Shown here: positions 45,566 to 56,484 of the stretch, piece by piece
Numbering within the stretch: the first letter of the stretch is position 1
Layout: each line of letters opens with the position of its first letter
Source: Akanthomyces muscarius
Lineage: Eukaryota; Ascomycota; Sordariomycetes; Hypocreales; Cordycipitaceae
DNA length: 64,000 nt
NCBI RefSeq assembly: GCF_028009165.1
Contig: NC_079246.1
Location: 248,001 to 312,000 of the forward strand
Direction of reading: 5' to 3'
Translations under genes and position numbers: made by a program
The notes under the pieces: model-generated
Told to the model about the DNA's origin: nothing
Databases searched by the model: none
What the model saw: the letters and a program-made list of their open reading frames with translations, nothing else

Positions 45566-46236
45566 TTACGTCGATGGCTGCGGATTGTTGCCCACCGTCT
45601 TGTACAGGTCGCGCAACTCAAACTCATCATGGCCCCCCTCCGGAATCTCGCCCACCACGCGCGCCGGCTGCCCCGCGACAATCGAGAAGCTCGGAATCAC
45701 CGCAAATGGCGGAATCACCGCGCCGTCCAGCACCTTGACGTAGTCCTTGACAATGGCAAACTCGCCGACGGTGCACCCGCGGCCGATGGACACGTGGCTG
45801 CCCACGCTCGCTGCCTGCACGACACTGCCCGCGCCGACGAAGACGTGGTCGCCCAGCCGCAGCGGCATGTGCGTGTACGAGCCCTTGTACATGCGGCCTG
45901 GCGGGCGCAGCACCACACCCCGGCTCAGGAAGCAGTAGCGGCCGATGGCGACGGCTGTGTTGGGGGCGGTGGCGCCGCTGCCGGCTGTCGAGGTGGAAGA
46001 GGAGGAGGAAGGTGCGGTTCGGACGAGGTCGCCGCGGATCATGACGTCGGGCTGGATGACGGTCTTGCCGCCGAGGACAATGTTTTGCGTGCCGACGAGG
46101 ACGGCTTTGCGGGCAACCTTGTTGCCGGTGTCCTAGGAGGAGTCAGCACGTTGTAGCGAGGAGGAAAAGGGTCGAGGTGTGGTCGCATGGCTCTTACGGT
46201 CTCGATATAGTCGCCTTTCGTTGGTCGGCGCGACAT
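45566..46236 (-). CDS. Dynactin subunit p25 (DCTN5)
   Basis: Left-handed beta-helix protein of the dynactin pointed-end complex, needed for dynein-driven early-endosome transport in hyphae. Exons on minus 46236-46198 and 46132-45566 (201 aa); the 65-nt intron has GTAAGA donor, CTGAC branch and CCTAG acceptor. Exon 1 is only 13 codons (MSRRPTKGDYIET). Hexapeptide-repeat body: NIVLGGKTVIQPDVMIRGDL, VAIGRYCFLSRGVVLRPP, FVGAGSVVQAASVGSHVSIG, CTVGEFAIVKDYVKVLDGAV and VIPSFSIVAGQPARVVGEIP. An inserted Ser/Thr/Ala/Gly loop of about 20 residues follows MIRGDL, where animal proteins have a short turn. The neighbouring transcription factor lies 277 bases upstream on the same strand. In Neurospora the orthologue is the ropy gene ro-12 (from memory). 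Confidence 0.95.
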
Positions 46237-46513
46237 TATGGCGCTGGAGGCTGCAGATGCTGTAGAGTTGGCAGGTTGAAGTTGAGGTGTGAGCTCTGGA
46301 GTCGCGAGAGCTTGTGTGGGGCGGAAGCCAGCATGCAGTAGCCAGAGGACGACATCGGCCGCGTTACTGAAATGCGAGTGAAAAAGAAAAAGGTAATTGA
46401 TTAATTCAATTCCTATGAAGCTTCCGATTTTGAATACCGACTTTTGAACAACACGAATCATTGTCTGCTTTGGTCTAGAGCCAATATTACTTTGTAAAGC
46501 CTCTGGCTGGTGT

Positions 46514-48618
46514 TTAGTAGAGTACAGGCTCTGGGATTGAATTGGCCATAAAAGTCTCCGGCAAAATTTGGTACTCGGCCATAATTTCTTCCCAGAATCG
46601 ACTGTCCATGAGTATGCTTTCCTGTATTTCTTGCATGCCATGTTTTATAATATTTGCATCCGCAGGCGCCGTTTCATGGCCTGTCGTGCTCTGCCCTCCG
46701 GCGTGCTCCTCGAACCATTTTCGCATCCAGCCAAACTTGGAAATGATGCGCTCGAGTATCGCATCGTCTGCTTCTCCGAGCCAGGCCATTTTGGCGTATT
46801 TCTGGGACGCGTCCAATTTGTTCATCACGGTATCTAAAATTGGAAGGAACTTTTTGTCGCTGTCCATCATGCTTTTGTCCCACCCAACAATGTTCACGAG
46901 GCATACTCGAGACGATGTGAGCAGGGCATGGGACAGTTGACCCCATAGCGCGTACGGAATGGTAATGTATGATTCGTTTGGCATGGCGCAGAAGATTTTG
47001 AAGAAAGAGTGCATCGCTTCCACGCACGACCACAAGCCATCCAGGCGCTGATGAGGCAATGTGCCTTGCCATGGCGCATCATACAGACTAACTTCGTATA
47101 GAAAGATACGCGCTGTTGATAAGTGCATCAATAAATGCCCTGGAAAATTAGCATGATGTCTTTTTTGGCTTAAACTTAAAAAGGCTGGAATACCATGATG
47201 TCGCAACGACGCAGGTAATGAGCTCTGGAAATCCGACAGGCTCTTGTCTAGCATCTTGATGTGCATTACCAAAGGCGCGCCACAAGTGTGTGGCGCATGC
47301 GGTTCGTCATATGGAACAGCCTGGGTAATATTTTGGACAATCTGCTGCAGCCGTACGAGGTAGTAGAGAAGGACATCCGATTCTCTCTCTTGAGAGGCTA
47401 GTAGATGCTCGAGCGCGTCCTCCATGTGCTGACTAAATCGCAATGCATCAATCTTGCGGTAGACTGTGGATGCGCTGCTATGGTTAGAAAAAGCATTCCA
47501 TGCTGGGCTCGACACTCACGTTGAAGACAGGTAGTAGCAGCCCAGCAAGGCGCGTCTCTCGTCGTTTGTAAGCTCGCGCGTCTCGCTAGTAAATCCATAA
47601 CTGGATCGAGTAACGTCATAGACGAGTTTCCGTCTGTCATTAGCATGCACGGGCTTGTTCAACTCCAGATCAGCCAGCGCAGCAATCGCAAGCTGCAGCA
47701 AGTTTGTCAATTGCGAGTTGCGCTTCACATGGCATTGGTACCTGTTGGCTCTTAGCATTGGGCAGTCTAGGAATGCGGGCTCTACTTACCACGAAATATG
47801 CACGAGGAGACCCTGCAGGGCATCAAACGACTTGTAACCCTCCAGCAGCATGCAGTTGGTTAAGGAAATGGTAAAGTCTCTGGCTCGACGCTTTTGCAGT
47901 TCTCTATTGTGGTACGAAGCGGCCATGACCATGGCCTTGAAGAGAAACGGGCGAGTACTCCGGAACTCGGCCGCCGGCAGATCAGGGGATGCGACAAAAG
48001 GGAATAAATCACCAATGATGCTCGTATAGATAGTAAGCAATGCATTTGCCTGGTCGTCTGACGGCCAGAGGGCATTATCTGGCGCCTGTACCTCGGTAGA
48101 TATGAGCAAGTGAGGTGCAGGCAGAACGCCATCCCTTTCGTTGACTTCCGTCTTTTTGAACGTGCTGACTGGGGATTGCATAAATTTGGCTGTAGATTGT
48201 GCGGGAGTGTTGACAGCAGGCAACTGCTTGCGAGATGTATCTTGGCTTTGTTGTAGACTCTGGAAGAGATCTTCAACTTTTTGCTCAAGTTGACCAAATC
48301 GCCTATAGGTATATCATCAGTCTTTATGCTTGTACTTGGTGGGTTTGTAACACTCTACTTACGTTCGGGGTACTGGCGCAGCTTTTGCTGAAGACACCTG
48401 AGCGGTGCAGGATTTTTCTAACCGCAGACATCTGAGAGACTTGTAAGCATTGGCCTCAAAGCAAGTCAGGCATGGTCAAAGGTGTCGCACCGATCGCAAA
48501 TTGGCGTCTTTGTGCGCGGTGCTGCCGCTTCGCTGCGCGACCAGGTACAACGCACCTTGGCGGTCGCACAGGGTCTACACGCCTTACGGGCCGCCCCATC
48601 ACCCGCTTGTCGGGCCAT
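46514..48618 (-). CDS. Zn2Cys6 transcription factor with fungal-trans domain
   Basis: Exons on minus: 48618-48491, 48431-48363, 48302-47790, 47741-47520, 47477-46514 (631 aa). Introns are 59, 60, 48 and 42 nt; the last is very short, with its CTAAC only a few bases from the acceptor. The zinc cluster spans exons 1-2: KACRPCATAKVRCTW, a loop, then ICDRCLRLEKSCTAQ (C-x2-C-x6-C...C-x2-C-x6-C). A coiled-coil linker follows (RFGQLEQKVEDLFQSLQQS). The middle homology domain shows NALLTIYTSIIGDLFPFV, RPFLFKAMVMAASY, ALQGLLVHISWYQC, NLLQLAIAALADLELNKP and RRALLGCYYLSST. There is no signal for a specific pathway; the nearest metabolic gene is the P450 5 kb to the right, which is too weak to assign a target. 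Confidence 0.92.
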
Positions 48619-50136
48619 AGCTATGAGAAGCAAATCGCTATTTCGGGAACGGAGCGGTGACTGTAGATGCAGGCGACTTTTAACACCTATGCGGTCCGCG
48701 GGCTGGTGAGGATGAGGAGTCGTGGAGCGGGAATCGGACACGGAAGCGGGATTTTCTGGGGATCATTGACCACCGTTGTAGGCGAACCGCCTGGCAGGAT
48801 TTCCACTACAAACGCCATTGCTACTGCTACAGATCCTGTAGCTTTGATAATGCATAAATTTTATTTCAGCAAATGTTCAGGTTTAGAGAAAAAGATTTAT
48901 ATGCATATTTCTTTATTAAGACAAAGTTATAATAAGATTTCCTTTTTGACACGATCATAGGACAAGATCATCGGGCAGATCGTTTCTGGTAATTGGCTGT
49001 CGTCTAATATGTTCCTAGAGGGACACCTGCCATACGAAATCGTCATAGATACAGATAGGGCTGCTTCTATAATATTGCCGGCCGGTCTCCCAGTCATTCA
49101 GTCGCAGAGTGGGAGCCATCTCGTAGACGTTATAGTGTCAGCTCAGTAGGGCTCCTCGCTAGTAGGGCTCTTCGGTGAGGGTAATAGGCTAGGACTTCTG
49201 TTTTGGCAAGGCTCCATTTGCTCTTTCCAAGCATGGACAACATCGGCCGCATTCGTGTTGGTCTAATCCGGAATTCCTTCTGGCCTGTTCAAGGGCATCA
49301 GGTGTTGAGTGCCTCTCCGTTTCCTTAGTTAAAACAATGATGGCGGGCTGCTTGTTCATGTGCCCAAACTTTTGAAATACGCGGCGGAGGGCCAGCATAT
49401 TGAACAAGAGAAACACGACGCATTAGATCAATGAGGAAAGGAGACAAAAAAAAAAGAAGAAGAAAAAAAAAAAACCAAATACCTGCACTCAATTTGCTTT
49501 CTCATTGCTGTTCATCGTACTGCCGAGGAGATGGGATGAATCGTCCCAAAAGCGTGACCTTTGAGTGTTGTCGTGTAATTGTATCGTGGCCGGCGTCCCC
49601 GTGGGGTAGGTCAAAGCATTGAGTAGGAGAAGGCTTGACTATTGACCAATGATTTCCTGTGATCACCGCCCAGGACATCCACTCAAAACAGGGTGTATCC
49701 CGGCTCGCTTCTGTTGCACATGGGCGCAGTCGTGCTGTTGCAACGTAACGAGCTTCCATGCGCTGGCCAAATCCCCCGGCCGCACTGCGCTAGAGGCTAG
49801 CACGCTCGCATGGATAATTTGCGAGTCAAAGCGAACGCTTAATGCGACCTTACTGAGGGGCTGAGCAAGCTGAGCAAGGCTGAGACATCTAGTTATGAAT
49901 CAGCGACAATTTGTTGCCACGCCTCTCGTACCCAGTAATAACGTACACGGTAACTGACTAGCCCGTGCCCCACTAGTTACCCCGTACTTGAATTGCCGTA
50001 CCCCCTTTGAAGCAGCCAAAGGGATACCTAGCTACCTACCGCTAGCTTAAAACACGTTGAAAGTCCAGCTACTAGCAGTCGTCGCTTGACTCTAGCATGA
50101 TAGTGGCGATATGTGCTCTTCACAACCTTCACCAGA
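48619..50136. other. Divergent spacer between the Zn2Cys6 gene and the CFEM receptor gene
   Basis: 1.5 kb with promoters on both sides, an AT-rich patch at 48840-48960 and a purine tract at 49446-49474. No supported gene. If the receptor has an upstream first exon with a signal peptide it would lie here. Confidence 0.4.
49446..49474. repeat. Polypurine (A/G) tract
   Basis: Twenty-nine bases of only A and G on the plus strand. Simple sequence, no gene context. Confidence 0.8.
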
Positions 50137-51671
50137 ATGCTGGACGGTGCTGGGTTAGATGCCGTGCCACAAGGAGACGTAGTCCGCCGGGCTGCAGAAC
50201 TCCTGGCACAGCTGCCTGAATGCGCTGTAAGCTTGCTTGCACATTGCTCGATCGTCCCTTTTGCCCGCCTCTAACCATTCCTTCAGGTAACCTGTGTCGC
50301 ACGCTACTGCGTCGGAGCCGACAGTAATTGCATCTGTGGAGCTCCCAAGGCAGCACTTGACGGATGCGCCTATACCTCTTGCCATATTTCGCAAGCTATA
50401 TGTAAGAAAAATTGCCGAAATGAGAATGAGAGAAAGAGGGAAACAGAGAAACCTCCCCGTGGTTGTGCTGGTACTAAATGTGACCCCCAGACGCTCGAAA
50501 TGTTACTGAAAGGTTTTGTGCGACACCTGTCCGGAACAGAACCATCAGGTTCAACGTGATGATCATCGCCATGACAATCGCCCTTGTCTGCTTCATCAGT
50601 GTTCGCGTTGTTTTTCTGCAATTCTTCACGCAGCGGCGCCTGAGAGCGGCGGACTGGACAGTGATTGCGGCGATCCCACTCGGACTGGCCACGGTCGCGC
50701 TGACAATATTTGGCCTTACTGCTCACGGTCTCGGTGTCGACATCTGGGGCCTGCAAGCTTCTCAAGCTACTGCATTCGGGCGCTATTTTTACGCAGTACA
50801 GCTATTATATGTTCTGCTTGTAACATTGATCAAACTGGCGTTGACGCTGTTCTATCTCAGCATCTTCTTCGGCCGCACCATAGTCATCCTGCTCTGGGCT
50901 ACGATAGCAGTTCACATCGCTGGCGCGGTGGCCTTTTGCATTGGAATCGTTTTCCAGTGCACTCCGATACGGTACCAGTGGGAGAGATACAACTACGCCA
51001 ACAATCCTTTAGTGGAGGGCCACTGCATCAACATCAACGCAGCTGGTTGGGCACACGCTGCTATTAGCGTCGCATCTGATATATGGATGCTGGCTCTTCC
51101 TCTGAGCCAGCTGAAGAAGCTGAACCTGCATTGGAAGAAGAAGCTGGGGGCGGCGCTTATGTTTTTCACTGGTGCTATGCAAGTAGACGACCCTCGAATG
51201 ACACGGTTCAGCTTGGCTAACATGATGAAAGTATTACCATTGTTTCTTTTCTACGGCTCGCGTCGGTTCGACGCTATGCGTCAACGTCGAACCCCACCTG
51301 GGATCAATGGGACATTGTGTGGTGGTCGACGATAGAGATTGAAGTCGGCCTTATATGCACCTGTTTGCCGGCAATGCGTCTCCTGCTAGTACGCCTTGCG
51401 CCGCGAGTATTCGGTTCGTCTGTCTCGGAAGCCATGTAAGTGTTCGGAAGTGTTTGAGTAGCCCCGTCTGATGGGTAATACCTATGGCTAACACGTTTGC
51501 GAACTGGGAAGCGCGCCCCTGAACCAAATCACGGCAAGTGCGGGCCAGATGACGATAGGAGAGGAAGAGGGACTATCGCAGGCGATTTCATCACAAAAGA
51601 CAGTTTTCAACGCGACGAAACCGTTGCCATGGCCTGGAAGTGGCAAGGTTGGAAATAGGCCAGCGACATAG
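50137..51671 (+). CDS. CFEM-domain Pth11-like seven-transmembrane receptor
   Basis: Exons 50137-50226, 50287-50401, 50491-51178, 51232-51435, 51512-51671 (418 aa). The extracellular CFEM domain has eight cysteines at residues 29, 33, 38, 45, 47, 57, 62 and 78 (QLPECA, VTCVARYC, NCICG, LDGC, TSC, ERFC). Seven hydrophobic segments follow, from FNVMIIAMTIALVCFISV to TIEIEVGLICTCLPAM, then a ~70-residue cytoplasmic tail ending KVGNRPAT. Intron 3 (51179-51231) starts GCAAGT, a GC-AG intron, needed to join FFTGA to ITIVSFLRLASVRR. Intron 4 retention would stop at ATGTAA and remove the tail. Pth11-type receptors sense surface or host cues in several plant and insect pathogens (family knowledge). No signal peptide precedes the CFEM domain, so an upstream exon may be missing. 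Confidence 0.82.
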
Positions 51672-51811
51672 CTGCTGCGCCCGTGCAGTGCAATGAAGAG
51701 TATTTCACAGGCAACACAGCTCTGTTCTGAGAAGGAAATAGTACAGACGAAAGTGTACTTGGCCCAATTAATTCACTTTACCATTCCGATATTTTGGATT
51801 TCTAAGTGCCT
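51672..51811. other. Short spacer after the CFEM receptor gene
   Basis: 140 bases of receptor 3' flank before the first relic. Nothing further seen. Confidence 0.3.
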
Positions 51812-52129
51812 ATGGATGACCAAGTAGGACCGCTGCAATGTGCTGTCGAGGTCAACGTCGTACAAATCTGGCCGCCAGCGGCGTCTTGGTCGGGCAAGGC
51901 TGGGGCCCACTGAGTCTACGTCATCAACGCTCGCGCTTCGCTGGACACAGAGGCGCTTGCAGTGGATGGATCTATTAAAACGGCATTGAAAACAGAGGAT
52001 GCAAGTCCCCAGGTTGCGTACGCAGTAGCAGCAGAGATATTGGAGAGACTGAAACCAGGAATAACCACGGCGCGGGAATGTCTCGGTGACTTCCACCACT
52101 TACAACTCACGCGAACAGCAAGGGTGTAG
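51812..52129 (+). pseudogene. Coding relic with one internal TGA
   Basis: From an ATG at 51812 a single frame runs 105 codons to TAG at 52127-52129, interrupted only by TGA at 51911-51913. The second part reads like folded protein (VYVINARASLDTEALAVDGS, QVAYAVAAEILERLKPG). The stop could come from CGA by one C-to-T change. I do not recognise the family. It could also be the tail exon of an uncalled gene. Confidence 0.3.
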
Positions 52130-52197
52130 TTACGTGAGGATTGCTTTTTCCATTTAAAATGAATAATATATCCTGGAAAGATATTTAGTCATATATT

Positions 52198-52788
52198 TTA
52201 CTGAATTTGACATCGCCGCATGAAGCTGGTGAGGTAACTGAAGAACAAAGCAGCGAGCTCGTCAATAGTGTCTCTCCCAGTGCTACCAGGTACATCATCC
52301 AAATGGCAGTAGCCGAATAGATTCACTGGGAAAGGTGGAAAGACTACTTGTGAAAATAAGTCGCCTGCAATACCAAGGTGCTCTTCTCCATCGCGTTTGG
52401 GGTAGGCACGTCAAGGCTTCATGTGCGTTGCAAGGCATGAGCGGAGCCCGTTCCGGGAAAAATCTCTGAGCATCTCACCAATTTCATGTGATGGAAGGGG
52501 AATATTCTGTTGAGCGCTTTTGTCGCACCCTATTTCGCGCCGCCAGTTGCTTCGTCTATGTTGTGAGCACACCGTCGCATCGACGAATGTCTGGACTCCC
52601 CAAAGATAACAAGTTCACCAGTCAGCCTACCAAGAAGCCGGCATATGGTTACCGAACGCTCTGATAAGTAGCGACTTGCTTCCTCGGTAGCTATCATGTG
52701 TTCTAGGAACCGGGACGGAGCTCAAGACGCGGCCGCCCAACAAGGCTGAGCCGAAAGCAAGCCGCTGTACTACACTAAAGCTTTGTAG
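52198..52788 (-). pseudogene. Decayed gene relic with C-to-T-type stop codons
   Basis: On minus, one frame runs from 52788 to a terminal TAA at 52200-52198, 196 codons, with only three internal stops: one TAG and two TGA. Each is explained by a single C-to-T change from CAG or CGA. Between the stops the text looks protein-like (YLWGVQTFVDATVCSQHRRS, SHEIGEMLRDFSRNGLRSCL, NLFGYCHLDDVPGSTG, DELAALFFSYLTSF). C-to-T-only lesions are the signature of repeat-induced point mutation, known in many Pezizomycotina. I cannot assign a family. The 5' end is uncertain. Confidence 0.4.
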
Positions 52789-53209
52789 TCACAATGAGAA
52801 ATAGTCTTTGCGCTAAAATGAGGGGTGTATATGCTAGTGTCTTTGACATGTGATTTTGGGTCAACCGGATTTGGAGGGTGTCAGTGTTGAAACGTCGGGG
52901 CCGTGTGGTTGATGGAGCCGTGTAAGTAACGCTACTGTCTACAGTAAACTGCAAATTATGATAGTGATAGAAATGAAGTGAGACGATTCATACGCGAAAA
53001 TCGCTGACATTGTATTTTGAAGCCAGTGTGGCTAAATTGGAGTTTTATTAAAAAGTTTGAAGAAGTCTGCTCATCGTACTTGGCATAGTAAATTGTTGGA
53101 TATCTCTACCAAAGGCAAACTACTAGCGCTACAATACATTGTAGACACTGCCTATTCAAGCGAATCATACTGAAAAAAAAGTCATTTGGGCTTCGCCGAC
53201 CAGAGACGC
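52789..53209. other. AT-rich 3' flank of the P450 gene
   Basis: 421 bases, AT-rich, nothing coding seen. Confidence 0.4.
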
Positions 53210-54954
53210 TTACCAGCCGTCAATCACCTTGGCAAGCATGTGCAAGCCACCCTCTGGCTTCGCCACAACGCTGGGGTTGACGACCATGTTGCGCTCGTCC
53301 AGCAGCGCCTTGTTCTTTATGGTAAACTCGAACCTGCCCACCCATGCCGCCAGCAGGCATGCCATTTCTGACTTTGAAAAGTTGCCGCCAATGCAGCTGT
53401 GCGGGCCGTGGATAAATGTCATAAAGGCGTAGTTGCTCGTGGCACCACCGCTCGCCGCGTTGGCCTTGCTTGTCCCGCCCTGCTCGGGCGTCAGCCAGCG
53501 CTCCGGCTTAAACTCAGTGGCGTCAGGCCCCCAGAGGAGCGGATCCGTGTTGATGGCCCAGATGGGGATAATGAGGAGTGTGCCGCGCGGGATGTACTGG
53601 CCCTCGACGACCGTGTTGCAGTTGGCCACGCGGATCGTTGTGGCCACGGGCCCGTGCGTGCGCAGTACCTCGCTACACACGGCATTGAGGTACGGCATGC
53701 CGTCAATATCGTTGCTAGTGATTTCGTGGTTTTCCGCGTCAGGCGACGGCAGGTGCTCTCTGATCTCAGCACGGAGGCGCTCCTGCATATTGGGATACTT
53801 GGACAAGAGGTAGATGGCCCAGACCAGCGACGCGGCCGTCGTCTCGTGGCCGGCCGACAGGAACGTCATCATCTGGTCGACGAGGTTCTCGTCGCTAAAC
53901 AGGCCACTCTGCATCGCCACGCTGAGAATGTCGACGCCCATGTCCTCCTTGCTGGCTTGCTTCGCCCTCTTCTCCCCGATGAGCTCCCGGCACACTTGGC
54001 GGATGTGCTTGGCGGCCTTGTTCACCGACCAGATGCGCGGGACAGGCAGGTTTGTAACGATCCATTGCGGCAAGAACGCGCGCATGCCGATGAGAAGGAA
54101 GTCGGACGGCGCCGGGTTGAGGCAGTAGTAGCTCTGGGCGAGCGGATTGTCGCCGTCGGCAATGGCCCCAAAGTCAATACCCGTCGCCGCGAGGCCGATG
54201 ATGTCTAACCCGCTGCGCGCAGACCACGAGGCAATCTCCATCTCGCCGCAGCCTTTGACGGGGTCTTGCGCGCGGCAGTCAGCCGCCATTGCAGCCACGC
54301 TCTCGCATGACTTTTTCCAGAAGAGAGGGTACAGGTCTTTGATGTGGCGAAAGGAAAAGGCAGGCAGCATGTTGCGGCGCTGCTTCTTGTGCTCGTCGCC
54401 TTCGGTGGTGAGGAGGGCCCAGCCGATGATGAAGGCGAGGAAGCCGCGAATAAAGTCGGGCTTCTCAAACTGGTAGCTGTTCTTGACAAAAACCTCTGAC
54501 AACGCCTGCTGGGAGCGAACAAAGATCATTTCCTGGTTCCCGTGCCAGAGGACGCGCATGAGGCCGTCGTCTTTGGCTTGAGCGTACCTATAAATTGATT
54601 AGCACGTTTCCAAGTCGATGCTAGCTGACCAGGGAGTATTTCACAGTACCATTGTCTCGCCATGTGTCCGGGCCCGTAAATTCGGATATCGCGCCCATGG
54701 CCAAAGAACGGGATCCCGCCCTTGGGAGAAGGCAGGTGTCGAAATGGAGACAAGAATAAAGGGTAGACTATGACGGCATAAAAGGCAAACAAACCCGCCT
54801 GGATGGCAAAGAGGCCCCCAAATATGACAAAATACAGAACCAACGGTGGAAATCCGGTTTCGGGTAGCGACAGATGCAGCAGCTTGGGCATGGAACAGCC
54901 TATGAAACTGGTCAAGACAATCCAGCCAAGAGGCAACTCTCGAATGGCGGTCAT
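53210..54954 (-). CDS. Cytochrome P450 monooxygenase, membrane-anchored
   Basis: Exons on minus 54954-54650 and 54587-53210 (560 aa); the 62-nt intron has GTACTG donor and TTATAG acceptor and rebuilds MARQWYAQAKDDG. Two hydrophobic N-terminal segments (LPLGWIVLTSFIGCSM, LVLYFVIFGGLFAIQAGLF) anchor it in the ER; the proline hinge is SPFRHLPSPKGG. The C-helix region is TTEGDEHKKQRRNMLPAFSF. The I-helix is FLSAGHETTAASL, the ExxR motif is EVLRTHGP, the PERF-like motif is FKPERWLTPE, and the heme loop FIHGPHSCIGG carries Cys500. The style (EHKKQRRNMLPAFS) resembles fungal fatty-acid or terpenoid P450s of the CYP4-like group; the substrate cannot be read. TATA-like TTAAATAG lies ~120 bases upstream on minus (about 55071-55079). 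No backbone biosynthetic gene is nearby, so it is not an evident cluster. Confidence 0.95.
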
Positions 54955-56484
54955 TGTGTCTGAAGATGATCAAAAAGTAGTCCAACGATGATGATACCGG
55001 TGAGATGGACGAGGACGAATGAAAAGGGAAGCAGGTGGCATCTCGAAAGGATCCTGTTCCTTCAGGGCTCTCTATTTAACGAGTAAGCTCTTTTGGTACT
55101 TCCCACCTTGCTCGTGGCGCCCTCGAAGCCCGCTACCCCAGATTAGACACCCATATAGCCTGGCGTCGGCCTGTGCCGAAGCGGGGACGGACGCAGTTTT
55201 CGGCTATCCATGTCTTTGATGGTGACATGCCATTGGATAGTGGCTACGCCCCCCCGCATTGACCACTGTTAATGCAGTTTACATTATCAACATTCTGGTT
55301 GGTGCTGTGTGTTAGTTTCCAAAGACTTGCGCGTCGTAACGTTGATCCCAGGCGCTCACGCCGCTAGGCCCGAGGTATCTAGGGTTGCTCAAAAGAGGGG
55401 GTTTCCCCTCACCGGTTAACGAAGTCGCTGAGGAGGCGAAGAATTACGGCATCGAAACAGGTGACGCATGTTTACGCACGGTCATTGAATTTTGTGTGTC
55501 AGCAAGCATTTCGGGAGGCCGGCGATTGGTCTGCCCTAGCTGATAGTGCTTCAGAAAACTGTTGGGACCATCGCATCAAGCACTGTATTCGGTATTGAAT
55601 AACCCCGTTAAAACTTTCAATATTGCCTCCTTAATATCAAGACCTCAATTTTCGAAAAGGTGAAGATGGTGAAAATGTTGAAAGTTATAGGCCGGCAACT
55701 CCATTCCGCTCTCATTAAACACTGCCAAGTTGGCATACCGTTCTTGAGCAGCGAGCAATGAGCACTATTTGCCCTGTAGATGCATATTTTTCGTTGTTTT
55801 GAAAATCTTTAATACTTACTTAGTCGATACGGGATTTTGACTTTGCGCTTTTTCAGTACAGTATTTAGGTTTGAATGCATAACTGAGTGCATCAACCGAT
55901 GGGCGCCGTTGGTAACTCTTATCGTGGGTATCTATCCTTGCGAAACGTTCCTTTACAGTCTGCATTGAGCTTGCAAGGCCCTCTCCTGCTGTTTGTTTCG
56001 CGCGAGGCTGAGCCGAGGCATATCGCCAAGACGATGTCGTCGTAGACACTTCTTAGTCCTCGGACCCCAGAATGAAAGGAGGCGGGGGAGGGGTAACCCT
56101 ATAATTAGCGTGTACGTTGCCCGCATTGGCGTCTCGTGCGGGGGTGCCGTTTTACCAGTAGCGCCACCGACGACAACGTCTATCATAAGCACATGTGCTT
56201 TGCTGGTATGTGCTAGATCGCCTTCGATGGTCGTCAGCCCAGCGGCGTGGCTTTCATATTGTATATATATATATATATAAATCTTTCTCCCCTTGTCGCG
56301 ACTGCCGTGCCAGGTACGCGAATCGCACTCGGTGGGACAGCAGCAGGATCTTTAGCCTGCTCAAAGTGACTGTTCAGAGCAGCCATCTCAGCCTCACTCA
56401 TCTTAGCAAGCCGTTTAAAAGTACCAGAGCTTTCTCTTGGGTATACGACTCCCCACTCCCACCTACGCAACGATCCACCGCAGC
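54955..56484. other. Divergent spacer between P450 and the DUF3818 gene
   Basis: 1.5 kb with both promoters and a (TA)n repeat at 56262-56279. A 77-codon open frame on minus at 55816-56049 has no ATG at its start and is not called. Confidence 0.4.
56262..56279. repeat. (TA)n microsatellite
   Basis: About nine TA dinucleotides, 205 bases before the start codon at 56485; it may act as a loose TATA region. Confidence 0.8.

Noticed and set aside
53399..54208. 269-codon open frame on plus opposite the P450.
   Set aside because: It is an antisense shadow of the P450 coding strand with no motif or start context of its own.
46514..54954. A secondary-metabolite cluster made of transcription factor, receptor and P450.
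   Set aside because: No polyketide synthase, peptide synthetase, terpene synthase or transporter lies near, and the genes are separated by several kilobases.
55816..56049. 77-codon frame on minus upstream of the P450.
   Set aside because: No ATG start and it sits in a divergent promoter region.
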